This document shows positions 43,701 through 52,495 of a DNA stretch of 61,732 bases, piece by piece. The notes under the pieces were generated by a model. It saw only the letters and a list, made by a program, of their open reading frames with translations. It had not been told where the DNA came from and made no database searches. The position numbers and the translations under genes are program-made. Within the stretch, counting starts at the first letter, position 1, and each line of letters begins with the position of its first letter. This DNA comes from an uncultured Allomuricauda sp. Lineage in GTDB: Bacteria > Bacteroidota > Bacteroidia > Flavobacteriales > Flavobacteriaceae. Where the stretch lies: assembly GCF_947258355.1 (NCBI RefSeq), contig NZ_CAMYIC010000046.1, forward strand, positions 1 through 61,732, written 5' to 3'.

Positions 43701-45079
43701 ATAATGAGCTGTCCGAATACAGCGGAGTTCATCATTTTGGTGGCTCCTTCCACTGTAATTTTATCCTTAATGGTTTGGGTGGCCTCCTTACCTAAATTGA
43801 CAAATTCGGCCTGTTTTCGAGAGATTTGGAAAGCAATGTATTCCACAATGATTACTGCCCCGTCTATAATGATACCAAAGTCAATGGCTCCAAGACTCAA
43901 CAAGTTTGCATCCACGCCAAAAATGTTCATTAAGGTAAGTGCAAAGAGCAAACAAAGTGGAATTACAGAGGCTACAACAAGCCCTGAACGCCAGTTGCCC
44001 AAAAGTAGAACCACAACAAAAATCACAATCAAGCACCCCAAGACCAAATTCTCGGTAACGGTAAAGGTAGTTCGTCCAATAAGTTCACTACGATCAAGAA
44101 AAGGGTTAATATAAACCCCTTCGGGCAGGGATTTAGAAATGGCAGCGACTCGCTCCTTCACCGCTTCAATGACCCTTTTGGAATCGGCATCCTTGAGCAT
44201 CATGATCTGGCCAAGTACTTTTTCACCTTCTCCATTTCCTGTAATGGCACCAAATCGAGGTGCACTTCCGAAACCAACTTTGGCCACGTCCTTAATATAA
44301 ATCGGGATACCATTTCTTGTAGTGACCACAATGTTCTCAATATCCTTAAGATTACTTACCAAGCCTTCGCCGCGAATAAAATATGCTTGGTTCACTTTTT
44401 CGATATAACCGCCACCGGTAACACTGTTGTTTTTTTCCAGTGCGGTGAACACTTCCCTTGCCGTTATATTTAAAGCATTCAGCTTTTGGGTCTGGATGGC
44501 CACCTCGTATTGCTTGAGGTGTCCTCCCCAGGTATTTACTTCGACTACACCTGGAATACCCGAAAGCTGACGTTTTACGATCCAATCTTGGATGGTACGT
44601 AGCTCTGTGGAGGAGTACTGGTCTTTATATTTAGGCTTTACATCCAGAATGTATTGATAGATTTCCCCCAATCCTGTTGTAATGGGGCCCATTTCGGGGC
44701 TTCCAAATCCTTCGGGGATTCGGCTGGATGCGGATTTTATTTTTTCAGCAATAAGTTGCCTGGGCAAAAAGGTACCCAAATCGTCTTCAAAGACGATGGT
44801 AACCACCGATAACCCGAACTTGGATACTGAACGGATTTCCTTTACCCCTGGGAGGTTGGCCATTTCCAGTTCTACTGGGTAAGTGACAAACTTTTCCATG
44901 TCCTGGGTGGATAAACTCCTTGAGGTAGTAATTACCTGAACTTGGTTGTTGGTAACATCGGGAACGGCCCCGATTGGTATTTGAGACAGCGAGTATAAGC
45001 CCACAATGGCTATAGCTGCTGTAAAGAGTAGAACAATAAACTTGTTCCTTATACTAAAGTTGATAATTTTTGAAAACAT
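40730..45079 (-). CDS. CzcA/CusA heavy-metal RND pump fused to TolC-like channel
   Basis: A 1449-residue protein. Residues 1 to about 1040 are a heavy-metal RND pump: TM4 relay DFGIIIDGAVIIVEY, periplasmic PTLDEGDFVIQP, TM10 FGIAVLNGIVLIEHF. Residues from 1052 (MRKRNALTIMLLLVSLSGFSQ) form a signal-peptide-like segment followed by a TolC-type outer-membrane factor of about 380 residues. The join is a basic stretch (FRGMRKRIKERR). No stop or frameshift separates the halves. An internal ATG at 41926 could also start the TolC part alone. The pump exports divalent cations or Cu(I)/Ag(I); the metal is not determined. Fusions of this size are known in Bacteroidota. Confidence 0.92.
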   Translation of the reverse strand: MFSKIINFSIRNKFIVLLFTAAIAIVGLYSLSQIPIGAVPDVTNNQVQVITTSRSLSTQDMEKFVTYPVELEMANLPGVKEIRSVSKFGLSVVTIVFEDDLGTFLPRQLIAEKIKSASSRIPEGFGSPEMGPITTGLGEIYQYILDVKPKYKDQYSSTELRTIQDWIVKRQLSGIPGVVEVNTWGGHLKQYEVAIQTQKLNALNITAREVFTALEKNNSVTGGGYIEKVNQAYFIRGEGLVSNLKDIENIVVTTRNGIPIYIKDVAKVGFGSAPRFGAITGNGEGEKVLGQIMMLKDADSKRVIEAVKERVAAISKSLPEGVYINPFLDRSELIGRTTFTVTENLVLGCLIVIFVVVLLLGNWRSGLVVASVIPLCLLFALTLMNIFGVDANLLSLGAIDFGIIIDGAVIIVEYIAFQISRKQAEFVNLGKEATQTIKDKITVEGATKMMNSAVFGQLIILIVFIPILSLSGVEGKMFKPMALTFSFALLGAVLFCFTYVPVASALFLKPAKESSKNISVRLVNWINKQYEPVITWAMKSKKLVLSLAAALLLGAILLFSSMGGEFVPTLDEGDFVIQPVLKTGTSLAKTVETTTKIEQILIDQFPEVKQVVSRIGAAEVPTDPMSMEESDVIITLKPKDEWVSAKTKDELADKFKEALTVIPGMEVEFTQPIEMRFNELITGVRADIAIKIFGENLETLNKKANEIKDLIQDVEGASDIVVEKVEGLPQMNVSFDRAKIARHGLNIADLNEMISMGFAGKVVGSVFEGERQFDLAVRLDSENRQDISNLRNLYVDIPNGGKIPMSELADITYQKGAAKISRDDTKRRIVVGINVRNRDLQSVVDDVQLLIDQNISLPPGYIITYGGQFENLQNAKARLMIAVPIALLLIFIMLYFAFGSVKEALLIFSAIPLSAVGGVLLLWLRDMPFSISAGVGFIALFGIAVLNGIVLIEHFKELKGKDFDSMEDLIKQGTKDRLRAVLLTASAAALGFLPMAVSTNAGAEVQRPLATVVIGGLVTATMLTLVVLPVLYAYTHNIKFRGMRKRIKERRMRKRNALTIMLLLVSLSGFSQTKLNLEDLMALSLENNKGIQAGSLMVDQAETLKGTAFEFDKTDIYYQYDENNLALNGEPLKVFGAQQQFEFPTVYGAKNRLQKSNYELQKSSFEIQKKQLYQALSNAYYQYQTLNQKAKLYSTLDSIYSKFAHAANRRFELGETNYLEKVTATAKQRQITNTYSKVKQQMLSTYGQIVSLVQSEDTLQIVDEKPEKLTVLNSQGMLQTETSFLDNRQELSNAQKSLEENRLLPDLNLEYFQGTNSGLGTSLYGIQLGVRIPIFFFGHSSKVKSSKIQTKITEMENTEITVAMNQRYKTLMGQLEQQAKELSYYEEEGGLLSDQILRAATGNFQNGEIDFFQYIQSLENAYDIQLNYLDVLNQYNQTVIAINYLTITL

Positions 45080-45156
45080 GATTCATAGAAATGATAGCAT
45101 TATTAAAATGGAATAAGGCTTGCTAGAAGTCTTCAGTGGGGCTGAAGTACTATGAA

Positions 45157-45555
45157 TTATGCGTGTTTGGGCGGCTGAAAGGGGTCGTCTCCCCAAATGT
45201 GGGAGTAAGATATTTGATAGTGAAAATTTCCTTTCGTGGCTAGGGGTGTTTCGGAACGGGAGCCAACAAAGTTGTCAGAGCCAAGTACAAAAACCAAAGG
45301 CTGTGCACATTGGGTTTGATGCTGAAAAGGTAATTTTTCGTGCTCTTTTTGTTCTTCTTGGTGTTTTTCGCTGTGTGAAGCTTTCAGTTCCCCATAGTGT
45401 TTGGAAACAAAAACCATAAAACTATCACCATATTCCTCGTTGTGGAATTGGTAATGCTCAACGAGTTGTCCAAGTTCCACTAAATCCTTAAAATGGATGT
45501 TGGCACTTTGGAGTAATATGAGCAGGGATATCCCTATGGTTACAATTTTGTTCAT
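45157..45555 (-). CDS. His-rich small protein upstream of the metal efflux pump
   Basis: A 132-residue protein with an N-terminal membrane or signal segment (residues ~3-17). The rest is rich in His and Glu, including the segments LVEHYQFHNEEYGDSF, KHYGELKASHSEKHQEEQKEHEKLPFQHQ and a final HIWGDDPFQPPKHA. I recall similar small proteins before CzcA-type pumps in Flavobacteria but know no named domain. It lies 77 bases before the pump gene on the same strand. A periplasmic metal buffer or sensor is plausible, but this is inference. Confidence 0.75.
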   Translation of the reverse strand: MNKIVTIGISLLILLQSANIHFKDLVELGQLVEHYQFHNEEYGDSFMVFVSKHYGELKASHSEKHQEEQKEHEKLPFQHQTQCAQPLVFVLGSDNFVGSRSETPLATKGNFHYQISYSHIWGDDPFQPPKHA

Positions 45556-45636
45556 CCTGACATCGTAAAATTAAGAATAATACGCTGTAGGATGAATGAA
45601 TGTGCCTAATTTAGAATTAATCTGATTTTATGGAGT

Positions 45637-47382
45637 TTACTGCTCAATATTAAAAATAACAGCCTGGTAGGGTTTCATTTTTACAGAATCCTCAAAGAAT
45701 TCGGCATCAGGGTAATTATTGATCAATATGGAGTGGTTGCCCCATTCATCTTTGAGTTTTATTTCTGAGGTTTCTTCAGAAAAGTTTAACAGAACCAGCA
45801 CTATTTTATCGTCCAAAGTCCTCGTAAATGCATAAATATTAGGATGTTCTGGAACTACAAGCTCATAAGAACCATACACCAAAACAGGATTTTGCTTTCG
45901 TAGCTCTGTCATTTTCCTAAAGTGATTAAGTACAGAGTTTGGGTCAGCGTTTTCATCTTCCACGTTGATGTCAACATAATTATCGTTTGCGGGAAGCCAT
46001 GGTGTTCCGTTGGTAAAGCCTGCGTGCTGGGAATTGTCCCACTGCATTGGGGTTCTGCCATTATCTCTTGATCCAAAATTGAGTTTCTTCATAAAAAGTT
46101 CCATGTCCTCTCCATTCGACAGTGCTTTTTGGTATCCGTTGATTGCGGCGATATCTTGGTACTGCGAGATGGAATCAAAATCAATATTGGTCATACCAAG
46201 CTCATCTCCGTAGTAGCAATAAGGAGTACCGCGCATGCTTAGGATAAATGTATTCAATAGCTTGGTAGATGGGCTCCGGAACTCCTCGCTGTCATTCCCC
46301 CATCGGCTCACCATTCTGGCTTGGTCGTGGTTGGACAAGAATATGGAAAGCCAACCATCGTCGGCAAATTCTTGGTCCCACTTGGTGAACACGTCTTTCA
46401 TGGTCTTGAGGTCGTATCCTTCATATTTGGGAACATCGACACCTTCAAAGGCATAGGCCATATTCAATTCGTTACGGTCTTGATCTACTAATTTATGGGC
46501 ATCATCAAAATTTCTTCCGGCCCCTTCTGCAACGCTCATTACATCATATTTGCTGAACACTTCTTCGTTCATTTCCTTCAAATAGTTGTGTAACCCATCT
46601 TGCATGGCGTAATATTGAATGAAATCCTTTTCGAATCCATCTGGAAACTTGGGGTAGGTGGTATCCTTCGCGGCAAACTGAAAAGCATCCAAACGGAATC
46701 CGTCCACACCCTTGTCGGCCCAAAATTTCATAATGTCGTAAACTTCTTGTCGCACTTTGGGATTGGACCAGTTGAGGTCCGGCTGTTGTTTGGCGAAGTA
46801 ATGTAGATAGTAAGCGTCGGTTATTGAATCATATTGCCAAGCATCACCTTTCGCATCGAACAAACTGTAGCGATATGGAGGTTCCCCTTTTTCGGCAGGC
46901 AACCAATGGTAATAATCACGATAGGGGTTGTCTCGTGAACTTCTGGACTGTTTAAACCACTCGTGCTCGTCACTACTGTGGTTCACCACAATGTCCATCA
47001 CCAATTTTATGTCTCTTTGGTGCATTCCAGTCAGTAAACTATCAAAATCCGCCATAGTACCGAACTCTTTCATGATGTCGCGATAGTCGCTCACATCGTA
47101 ACCATTGTCGGCATTAGGGGAGGTGTAGATGGGATTCAGCCAAACAGCTGTAACGCCCAAGCTTTTGATGTAATCCAATTTTTGAATGATGCCTTTTAGG
47201 TCACCGACCCCATCACCGTCCGAATCTTTAAAACTTCGGGGATAGATTTGGTAAACAATGGCTTCTTTCCACCACTTGGCATTTTCAACGGGTGGATTAC
47301 GCTTTTCCTCTGGCTTTTCTTTGCAGGAAAGAGTCAATAAAAAGAAAGAGCAAATCATTACTTTTATCAAGGAACGGTTCAT
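45637..47382 (-). CDS. GH13 alpha-glucosidase lipoprotein
   Basis: A 581-residue alpha-amylase-family enzyme with a lipobox (LSC, Cys20). The four GH13 regions are visible: DIVVNHSSDEH, GFRLDAF with nucleophile Asp232, SVAEGAG with acid/base Glu286, and FLSNHDQAR with Asp353. The overall order resembles oligo-1,6-glucosidase/alpha-glucosidase (GH13 subfamilies 17/23/31). Lipid anchoring suggests action on short alpha-glucans in the periplasm or at the surface. The preceding same-strand gene encodes a large BNR propeller, 71 bases away. No susCD pair is in the window, so this is not a classic PUL. Confidence 0.92.
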   Translation of the reverse strand: MNRSLIKVMICSFFLLTLSCKEKPEEKRNPPVENAKWWKEAIVYQIYPRSFKDSDGDGVGDLKGIIQKLDYIKSLGVTAVWLNPIYTSPNADNGYDVSDYRDIMKEFGTMADFDSLLTGMHQRDIKLVMDIVVNHSSDEHEWFKQSRSSRDNPYRDYYHWLPAEKGEPPYRYSLFDAKGDAWQYDSITDAYYLHYFAKQQPDLNWSNPKVRQEVYDIMKFWADKGVDGFRLDAFQFAAKDTTYPKFPDGFEKDFIQYYAMQDGLHNYLKEMNEEVFSKYDVMSVAEGAGRNFDDAHKLVDQDRNELNMAYAFEGVDVPKYEGYDLKTMKDVFTKWDQEFADDGWLSIFLSNHDQARMVSRWGNDSEEFRSPSTKLLNTFILSMRGTPYCYYGDELGMTNIDFDSISQYQDIAAINGYQKALSNGEDMELFMKKLNFGSRDNGRTPMQWDNSQHAGFTNGTPWLPANDNYVDINVEDENADPNSVLNHFRKMTELRKQNPVLVYGSYELVVPEHPNIYAFTRTLDDKIVLVLLNFSEETSEIKLKDEWGNHSILINNYPDAEFFEDSVKMKPYQAVIFNIEQ

Positions 47383-47453
47383 AACGATTAATTTATGTAC
47401 GGATATCCTTAAAGGTAACGATTTGCTCTCTTTTGCTCTGAGCTGATTACTTT

Positions 47454-50400
47454 TTAATCCAGACTAATGGTTGAAACTCCATTATCCTGTAAAATAGCAT
47501 TTATTTTAGGAAGCTCCTTTTCCAATGCACTGTTCAGTTTTGCCATATGACCGTCCAATTCGGCCGTAAGCTCATCATAAACCACATAGGCGGCATCCGT
47601 AGGTCTGGCATCCCCGTTTTCAATGCTTCTTTGCAATGCATTGAATCTATTGTTCAATTTTATGGGGAAGTTCAAAGGATCTTGTCCCGATTGGTTTTTG
47701 GTCTGATAGAGGTCTTCTTCGATTTCTGTCAGAGTTTCCATAAAACCTTCGGAAAGCTTTGTGAACTTTCTACTGGAAATACCTTTGCCCAAACTATCAA
47801 TTTGTTTACGGATGCTTCGTATTTGGATGATAGCTTCATTGGCAATGGTGGCTTTTTCCGTGATTTTTGAAGCCAATTCAAACTGTTTTTGAAGATCTTC
47901 AGCTGTAATTCCTTTCAAGTTGGGGTCCATTTCAATTTTAAATGGATAACTCTTGATGACTTCAGGGCCTACTTTCATTTGCACGGTATAAGTGCCAAGT
48001 GGTGCTTTTGGTCCCGTTGTGGCCGAGGCTCCCCAGATAATAATACCGTCGAATGTGGTAGGACCGGGGTACCTCAAATTCCAAGTAAAGGTGTTGATGC
48101 CTTTTGCCGTGGTGGGTTTTGTACTGCTGAATCTGCTCCACCAAGATGAGCCTCCATCATCCTCGTATTTTGGCTTGTTGCCTCCAAAAGATTCGATGAG
48201 GTTGTTGTTGGCGTCAAAAATGGAAAAGGTCACCGTATCCACTTCCTCTTCCAAATAGTACTGGAAATTGGCGTTGTAAATACCTCTAATCGCATTGGAT
48301 GGTTTAAAAAGCACATTTTTATAGCTTTTTAGGTCTTCCGAATACTCCCTAAAGGGCTGAATGTCATCTAAAATCCAAAACCCTCTCCCATGGGAACCTA
48401 GAACAACATCGTTATCCTTGATCACCAAATCCCGGATAGGGGTATCGGGCAAGTTCAATTGAAGGGATTGCCATTCGGCACCATCATTAATGGAAAAATA
48501 AACTCCGTGTTCGGTAGCCAAAAACAATAGGCCTTCCCTTTTATGGTCTTCGCGGATTGCTCTTGCAAAGTGTCCATCTTTTATTCCGGTAATGATCTTG
48601 GTCCAAGTTTTTCCATAATCGTGGGTTTTAAAAACGTAGGGAGCCCTATCATCTACTTGGTATCTGTTGGCCGCCACATACAAAGTTCCAGGGTTGTGGA
48701 TGGATTCCTCAATAATGCTTACCCTTGAATATTTTGGAAGGTTTTCTGGAGTAATATCCTCCCAGTTTTCCCCGCCATCTCGCGTAATGTGAATTTTTCC
48801 ATCATCGGAACCTGCCCAAATGGTGTTGATGTCATGATTGGACGGAGCCAAAGCGAATACCGTAGCATAAATCTCGGGCCCGTTCATGTCCATAGTTAAA
48901 ATACCTCCTGTTTTACCCAAGGTCTCCGGGTCTGCGTAGGTAAGGTCTGGACTTATCTTTTCCCAAGTCTGTCCATCATTGGTAGTTTTCCAAACGTGCT
49001 GGGAGCAGGTGTACATTACATTCGGGTCTTTGGGAGCAAACATGATAGGGAATGTCCATTGCCAACGCTCCGGTAATGCACTTGCGGGTTCTCCAGAGAA
49101 AAAACGTGGATACACCTGGATATCCCGGATTTGACCGTTGCTTCGATCATAACGAGTTAAAAGTGCCCCTTGACTTCCGGCGTAAAATATATCCGGATTG
49201 GTCGGGCTTTGCGTAATCCAACCGCTTTCACCGCCACCAACGGCATAATACCAATCGGGACTTGGACCTCTGGCCTGCATAAAATCCCAACCATCACTGG
49301 GCATGGCTAAGGTTGAGTTATCTTGTTGGGCCCCGACCACATGGTAGGGTACATCACTTGTGGCCATCACGTGATAGAACTGGGATGTTGGGTAATCTTG
49401 AGCTGTCCAAGTTTTTCCGCCGTTGATACTTACAACGCCACCTCCATCATTTGCGTTGATCATTCGGTCAGGATCATTGGGGTCTATCCAAAGGTCATGG
49501 TTATCGCCATGTGGAGTGGTTATTCTTTCATCAAATGTTTTTCCTCCATCGGTAGATTTAAAGAATCCCACATTTAAACCATATACTACATTTTTGTCCT
49601 TGGGGTCGGCATAAATTCTGGAGTAGTAAAAGGCACGTTGTCTCAGTTTACGTTCGTTGTTCGTCAACTCCCAAGTTTTACCGGCATCATCAGAACGGAA
49701 AACCCCACCTTCGTTGGCTTCCACGATGGCCCAGACCCTGTTTGAATCTACAGGGGAAACGGTAACACCGATTTTGCCGATTGGACCTTCGGGCATTCCC
49801 GGATTTTTGGTCAGGTCTGTCCAAGTTTCCCCGCCATCGGTAGATTTCCAAAGTTTACAATCGGGACCACCGCCCCACATTTTCCAAGCTTTACGATATA
49901 CTTGCCAAGTGCTGGCATAAAGGACATTGGGATTATTTCGGTCTATGATCAAATCAGCAGCACCAGCCTTGTCGCTTACATAAAGCACTTTTTTCCATGT
50001 CTCGCCTCCATCAACGGATTTAAAAACACCACGTTCCTCGTTTTCTCCGTAGGGGTGACCCAATGCGGCAACGTAAACAATGTCTTCATTGGTTGGGTCG
50101 ACACGAACTCTGGAAATCGCTTGAGTTTCTTCCAGTCCCAAGTGGGTCCAGGTTTCTCCGCCATCCGTTGTTTTGTAAACACCATCACCTTGTGTGATGC
50201 TTCCTCGTAGTTGGGTTTCCCCCATCCCAATGTAAACTACATCCGGGTTGGTTTCGGATACGGCAACTGCTCCTACAGAAGAACTTGTGATCTGGCCATC
50301 GGTAACACATTTCCATGTATTTCCTCCATCAATGGTTTTCCACAAACCACCGCCAGTGGCTCCAAAATAATATTCGTTGGGTCTTGATGGGCTTCCAGAT

Positions 50401-50549
50401 GCACCCAAAGAACGTCCGCCTCGGTCCGGGCCAATGTTCCTCCATTCAAAACCACTGTAAAAGCTGGTGTCAACAGTTATTGGAGATGTATTTTGTGCGT
50501 AATTAAATAAGGTTAAAAAAAACATGGAAAGTAGTGTCCATGTCTTCAT
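47454..50549 (-). CDS. Secreted BNR/sortilin-like beta-propeller protein
   Basis: A 1031-residue exported protein starting at the ATG at 50549 (MKTWTLLSMFFLTLFNYA-Q), which gives a compact Sec signal; an ATG at 50570 would add seven residues. Many BNR (Asp-box) repeats, such as TTDGGETWTHLG, STDGGETWTDLT and FKTHDYGKTWTKI, indicate two propellers of the sortilin/VPS10 or xyloglucanase type over residues ~30-750. A C-terminal ~300-residue segment is helical and strand-mixed. Similar proteins in Bacteroidota are annotated as glycosyl hydrolases without clear activity. No catalytic residues can be assigned from sequence alone. Confidence 0.88.
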   Translation of the reverse strand: MKTWTLLSMFFLTLFNYAQNTSPITVDTSFYSGFEWRNIGPDRGGRSLGASGSPSRPNEYYFGATGGGLWKTIDGGNTWKCVTDGQITSSSVGAVAVSETNPDVVYIGMGETQLRGSITQGDGVYKTTDGGETWTHLGLEETQAISRVRVDPTNEDIVYVAALGHPYGENEERGVFKSVDGGETWKKVLYVSDKAGAADLIIDRNNPNVLYASTWQVYRKAWKMWGGGPDCKLWKSTDGGETWTDLTKNPGMPEGPIGKIGVTVSPVDSNRVWAIVEANEGGVFRSDDAGKTWELTNNERKLRQRAFYYSRIYADPKDKNVVYGLNVGFFKSTDGGKTFDERITTPHGDNHDLWIDPNDPDRMINANDGGGVVSINGGKTWTAQDYPTSQFYHVMATSDVPYHVVGAQQDNSTLAMPSDGWDFMQARGPSPDWYYAVGGGESGWITQSPTNPDIFYAGSQGALLTRYDRSNGQIRDIQVYPRFFSGEPASALPERWQWTFPIMFAPKDPNVMYTCSQHVWKTTNDGQTWEKISPDLTYADPETLGKTGGILTMDMNGPEIYATVFALAPSNHDINTIWAGSDDGKIHITRDGGENWEDITPENLPKYSRVSIIEESIHNPGTLYVAANRYQVDDRAPYVFKTHDYGKTWTKIITGIKDGHFARAIREDHKREGLLFLATEHGVYFSINDGAEWQSLQLNLPDTPIRDLVIKDNDVVLGSHGRGFWILDDIQPFREYSEDLKSYKNVLFKPSNAIRGIYNANFQYYLEEEVDTVTFSIFDANNNLIESFGGNKPKYEDDGGSSWWSRFSSTKPTTAKGINTFTWNLRYPGPTTFDGIIIWGASATTGPKAPLGTYTVQMKVGPEVIKSYPFKIEMDPNLKGITAEDLQKQFELASKITEKATIANEAIIQIRSIRKQIDSLGKGISSRKFTKLSEGFMETLTEIEEDLYQTKNQSGQDPLNFPIKLNNRFNALQRSIENGDARPTDAAYVVYDELTAELDGHMAKLNSALEKELPKINAILQDNGVSTISLD

Positions 50550-50705
50550 AGAAGTTGTTGGCATTCTCATGATGTCAAGGTTGGTTATGAGTAGTTAGAA
50601 TAAAAACACAATTTACTCAATATAGATGAGAAAATTTAGTCAAATCAACCAAATCCTTGAACATTTTGAGATGTTCTAAAGAATATGTTGCGTTTTATTG
50701 TGTAT

Positions 50706-51182
50706 TCAATAATAGAGTTCCTCAAGAATAAGTCCGTAGTCGTGCTGTAGGTCTTCGTGTAGCAGTGGGATTTTCTTTTTGATGTACTCCAGTTGTCGGT
50801 TGTACAGGTTTTTTAGTGTGGTGTTTCTGTTGATGGAGGGTCGGAACGATTTCAGTTTTTCACAGAAGTATAGCAATAGCTCCACTTCGGTGGTCTTGTT
50901 GCCGGAGTAGCGAATATATTTTTTGATGGTACGCAGTATTTTTCGAACGCTTTTTTTGATGTAGAAATAACTGTTGATGTTGATGTCGGCGAACATATCA
51001 TCCACTTCTTCCTTGACTGTTTCAATATAGCCTTCTTCACTGTCGGATTCAAACAACAAATAGGTGAGCAATTCCTTGTTCTCTTTTTTGAATCGGGCCA
51101 ACCGAAGGCAAAGTTGCATTACCTCATCTTGCGATTTGAATTGGAGTTCTTTTTTGAGTTGTGCAACGGTGGCTGCTTTCAT
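50706..51182 (-). CDS. Conserved helical hypothetical protein
   Basis: A 158-residue soluble, Lys/Glu/Leu-rich protein, probably all-helical (KKSVRKILRTIKKYIRYSG in the centre). I recall similar proteins in Flavobacteriaceae but no domain name or function. It starts 6 bases after the SDR stop codon, so the two genes are probably cotranscribed. There are no signal or membrane segments. Confidence 0.75.
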   Translation of the reverse strand: MKAATVAQLKKELQFKSQDEVMQLCLRLARFKKENKELLTYLLFESDSEEGYIETVKEEVDDMFADININSYFYIKKSVRKILRTIKKYIRYSGNKTTEVELLLYFCEKLKSFRPSINRNTTLKNLYNRQLEYIKKKIPLLHEDLQHDYGLILEELYY

Positions 51183-51188
51183 ATTGTT

Positions 51189-51944
51189 TTATCTTAAATA
51201 GGATGCGCCGTTTACATCGATTATTGTCCCAGAGGAGTATGCTGCCTCGGAAGATGCCAAAAACAATATCGCATGCGCCACTTCTTCGGGTTGTGCCATA
51301 CGTTTAAAAGGGGATTCACGCAGCAGGTTTTCGCGTTCGGCAGGAGTAAGGGTTTCTTTGGCCATTTCGGTTTCGGTGAACCCAGGAGCTACCACTCCTA
51401 CATAAATGTTATGTGGCGCTAATTTTTTGGCCAAGGATTGACTCATGGAGTTCAAAGCTGCTTTACTAGCACCATAGGCCGGTTTAGTGGGTTCCCCACG
51501 AAATGCACCTCGAGAAGATACACTTACGATATGCCCACCTCCGGTTTTCATCATGGACTTGGCACCCCAATAGCATAAATTGGCCACCGCAAACAAATTG
51601 GTCTCAAAGGTTTTTTCCCAGGCATGGGTCCAATGGTCAAAATCGACCTTGTCAATTTCATGGAAAATGGAAATTCCCGCATTGTTCACCAACACATCAA
51701 GACGACCAAATTCCTTCACAAAATCGCTGATCAAGACTTCGGTTTCTACTTTTTGTGAGATATCTTTCTTAAAAAGGCGATGTCCCTCACCGGGTAATTC
51801 TGCTAAGGTTTGTTTGGCCACTTCATCGTTGCTTCTATAATTAATGCCAACTTTTGCACCTTTTTTTGCAAATGCCATAGCGGTTGCCTTTCCGATGCCA
51901 CGGGAGGCACCTGTAATCAATATGTTTTTTCCAGTGAAATCCAT
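51189..51944 (-). CDS. Short-chain dehydrogenase/reductase
   Basis: A 251-residue classical SDR. The start is the ATG at 51944 (MDFTGKNILITGASRGIG); a TAnnTTTG promoter box 19 bases upstream rules out a longer frame starting at 52028. The cofactor motif TGASRGIG, NNAG, and the catalytic Ser-Tyr-Lys (SVSSRGAF, YGASK) are all present. A basic residue after the glycine motif and in the second strand (NYRSND) suggests NADPH. FabG-like fold; substrate unknown. Confidence 0.92.
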   Translation of the reverse strand: MDFTGKNILITGASRGIGKATAMAFAKKGAKVGINYRSNDEVAKQTLAELPGEGHRLFKKDISQKVETEVLISDFVKEFGRLDVLVNNAGISIFHEIDKVDFDHWTHAWEKTFETNLFAVANLCYWGAKSMMKTGGGHIVSVSSRGAFRGEPTKPAYGASKAALNSMSQSLAKKLAPHNIYVGVVAPGFTETEMAKETLTPAERENLLRESPFKRMAQPEEVAHAILFLASSEAAYSSGTIIDVNGASYLR

Positions 51945-51962
51945 AAACTGTTCTTGATTCTT

Positions 51963-51970
51963 CAAATATA
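51963..51970 (-). promoter_or_regulatory. SDR -7 box
   Basis: Minus-strand TATATTTG matches TAnnTTTG, 18 bases before the SDR ATG; no clear -33 TTG. It supports the shorter SDR start. Confidence 0.5.
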
Positions 51971-51986
51971 CTAGGAATGTAAATTC

Positions 51987-52017
51987 TTGAACCTTAAAAA
52001 GAATTGAACTACCTTTA
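51987..52017 (+). promoter_or_regulatory. Candidate promoter for the 52-kb plus-strand operon
   Basis: TTG (51987-51989) and TACCTTTA (52010-52017, one mismatch to TAnnTTTG) are 20 bases apart. The TTG start codon of the first gene follows at 52044. Confidence 0.45.
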
Positions 52018-52043
52018 AATTCTACCAAATATTACCTGAATAA

Positions 52044-52493
52044 TTGAAAATAAATAAAAGGAAGAGACATTGGTTGTGGAATGTATTGATTTTCCTGACC
52101 TTGATATTATGCATCCTTGCCTTTGTGGAACATTATAAAAACTGGCATAAAATAGAGGAGGGCAAACTAAAAATATTTTCAGGAATATACTATCAAAAAA
52201 TACCTTTAACCGAATTGGACAGTGTGCTTTTTGTGGAAAAACTGCCCGAAATGGAACGTTCCAGCGGTTTTTCTTGGATGGAAAAGGAAAAGGGAGTTTT
52301 TAAGGACTCCATTACCAACACCAAAGTTTATGTTTTTGTAGACGACCTCTATCAACAAAAAATAAAAGTGGTCCATCACGATTCCCTTAAAATGTATGTG
52401 AACCTTCGGGATAGTATTAAAACCGAGGAATTATTTGCAATTTTGCAGACTGAATTGTTGAACAACAAAGAAACAGCCAAAGGAGTCCAATAA
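52044..52493 (+). CDS. Single-pass membrane protein, unknown
   Basis: A 149-residue protein that starts at a TTG (KINKRKRHWLWNVLIFLT), with a strongly basic n-region and one membrane helix (residues ~11-25), then a hydrophilic domain facing the periplasm by the positive-inside rule. I recognise no family. It is followed by a DUF2141 gene after 2 bases and a DUF423 gene after that, so it is the first gene of a three-gene operon. Confidence 0.7.
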   Translation: MKINKRKRHWLWNVLIFLTLILCILAFVEHYKNWHKIEEGKLKIFSGIYYQKIPLTELDSVLFVEKLPEMERSSGFSWMEKEKGVFKDSITNTKVYVFVDDLYQQKIKVVHHDSLKMYVNLRDSIKTEELFAILQTELLNNKETAKGVQ

Positions 52494-52495
52494 GT

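Noticed and set aside
40730..45079. A frameshift or sequencing error joining two genes (CzcA and TolC)
   Set aside because: The frame is open across the join with no stop, and fusions of this length are familiar in Bacteroidota.
45637..50549. A polysaccharide utilisation locus around the GH13 and BNR genes
   Set aside because: No susC/susD pair, sugar regulator or second glycosidase is adjacent, so the two genes do not make a classic PUL.
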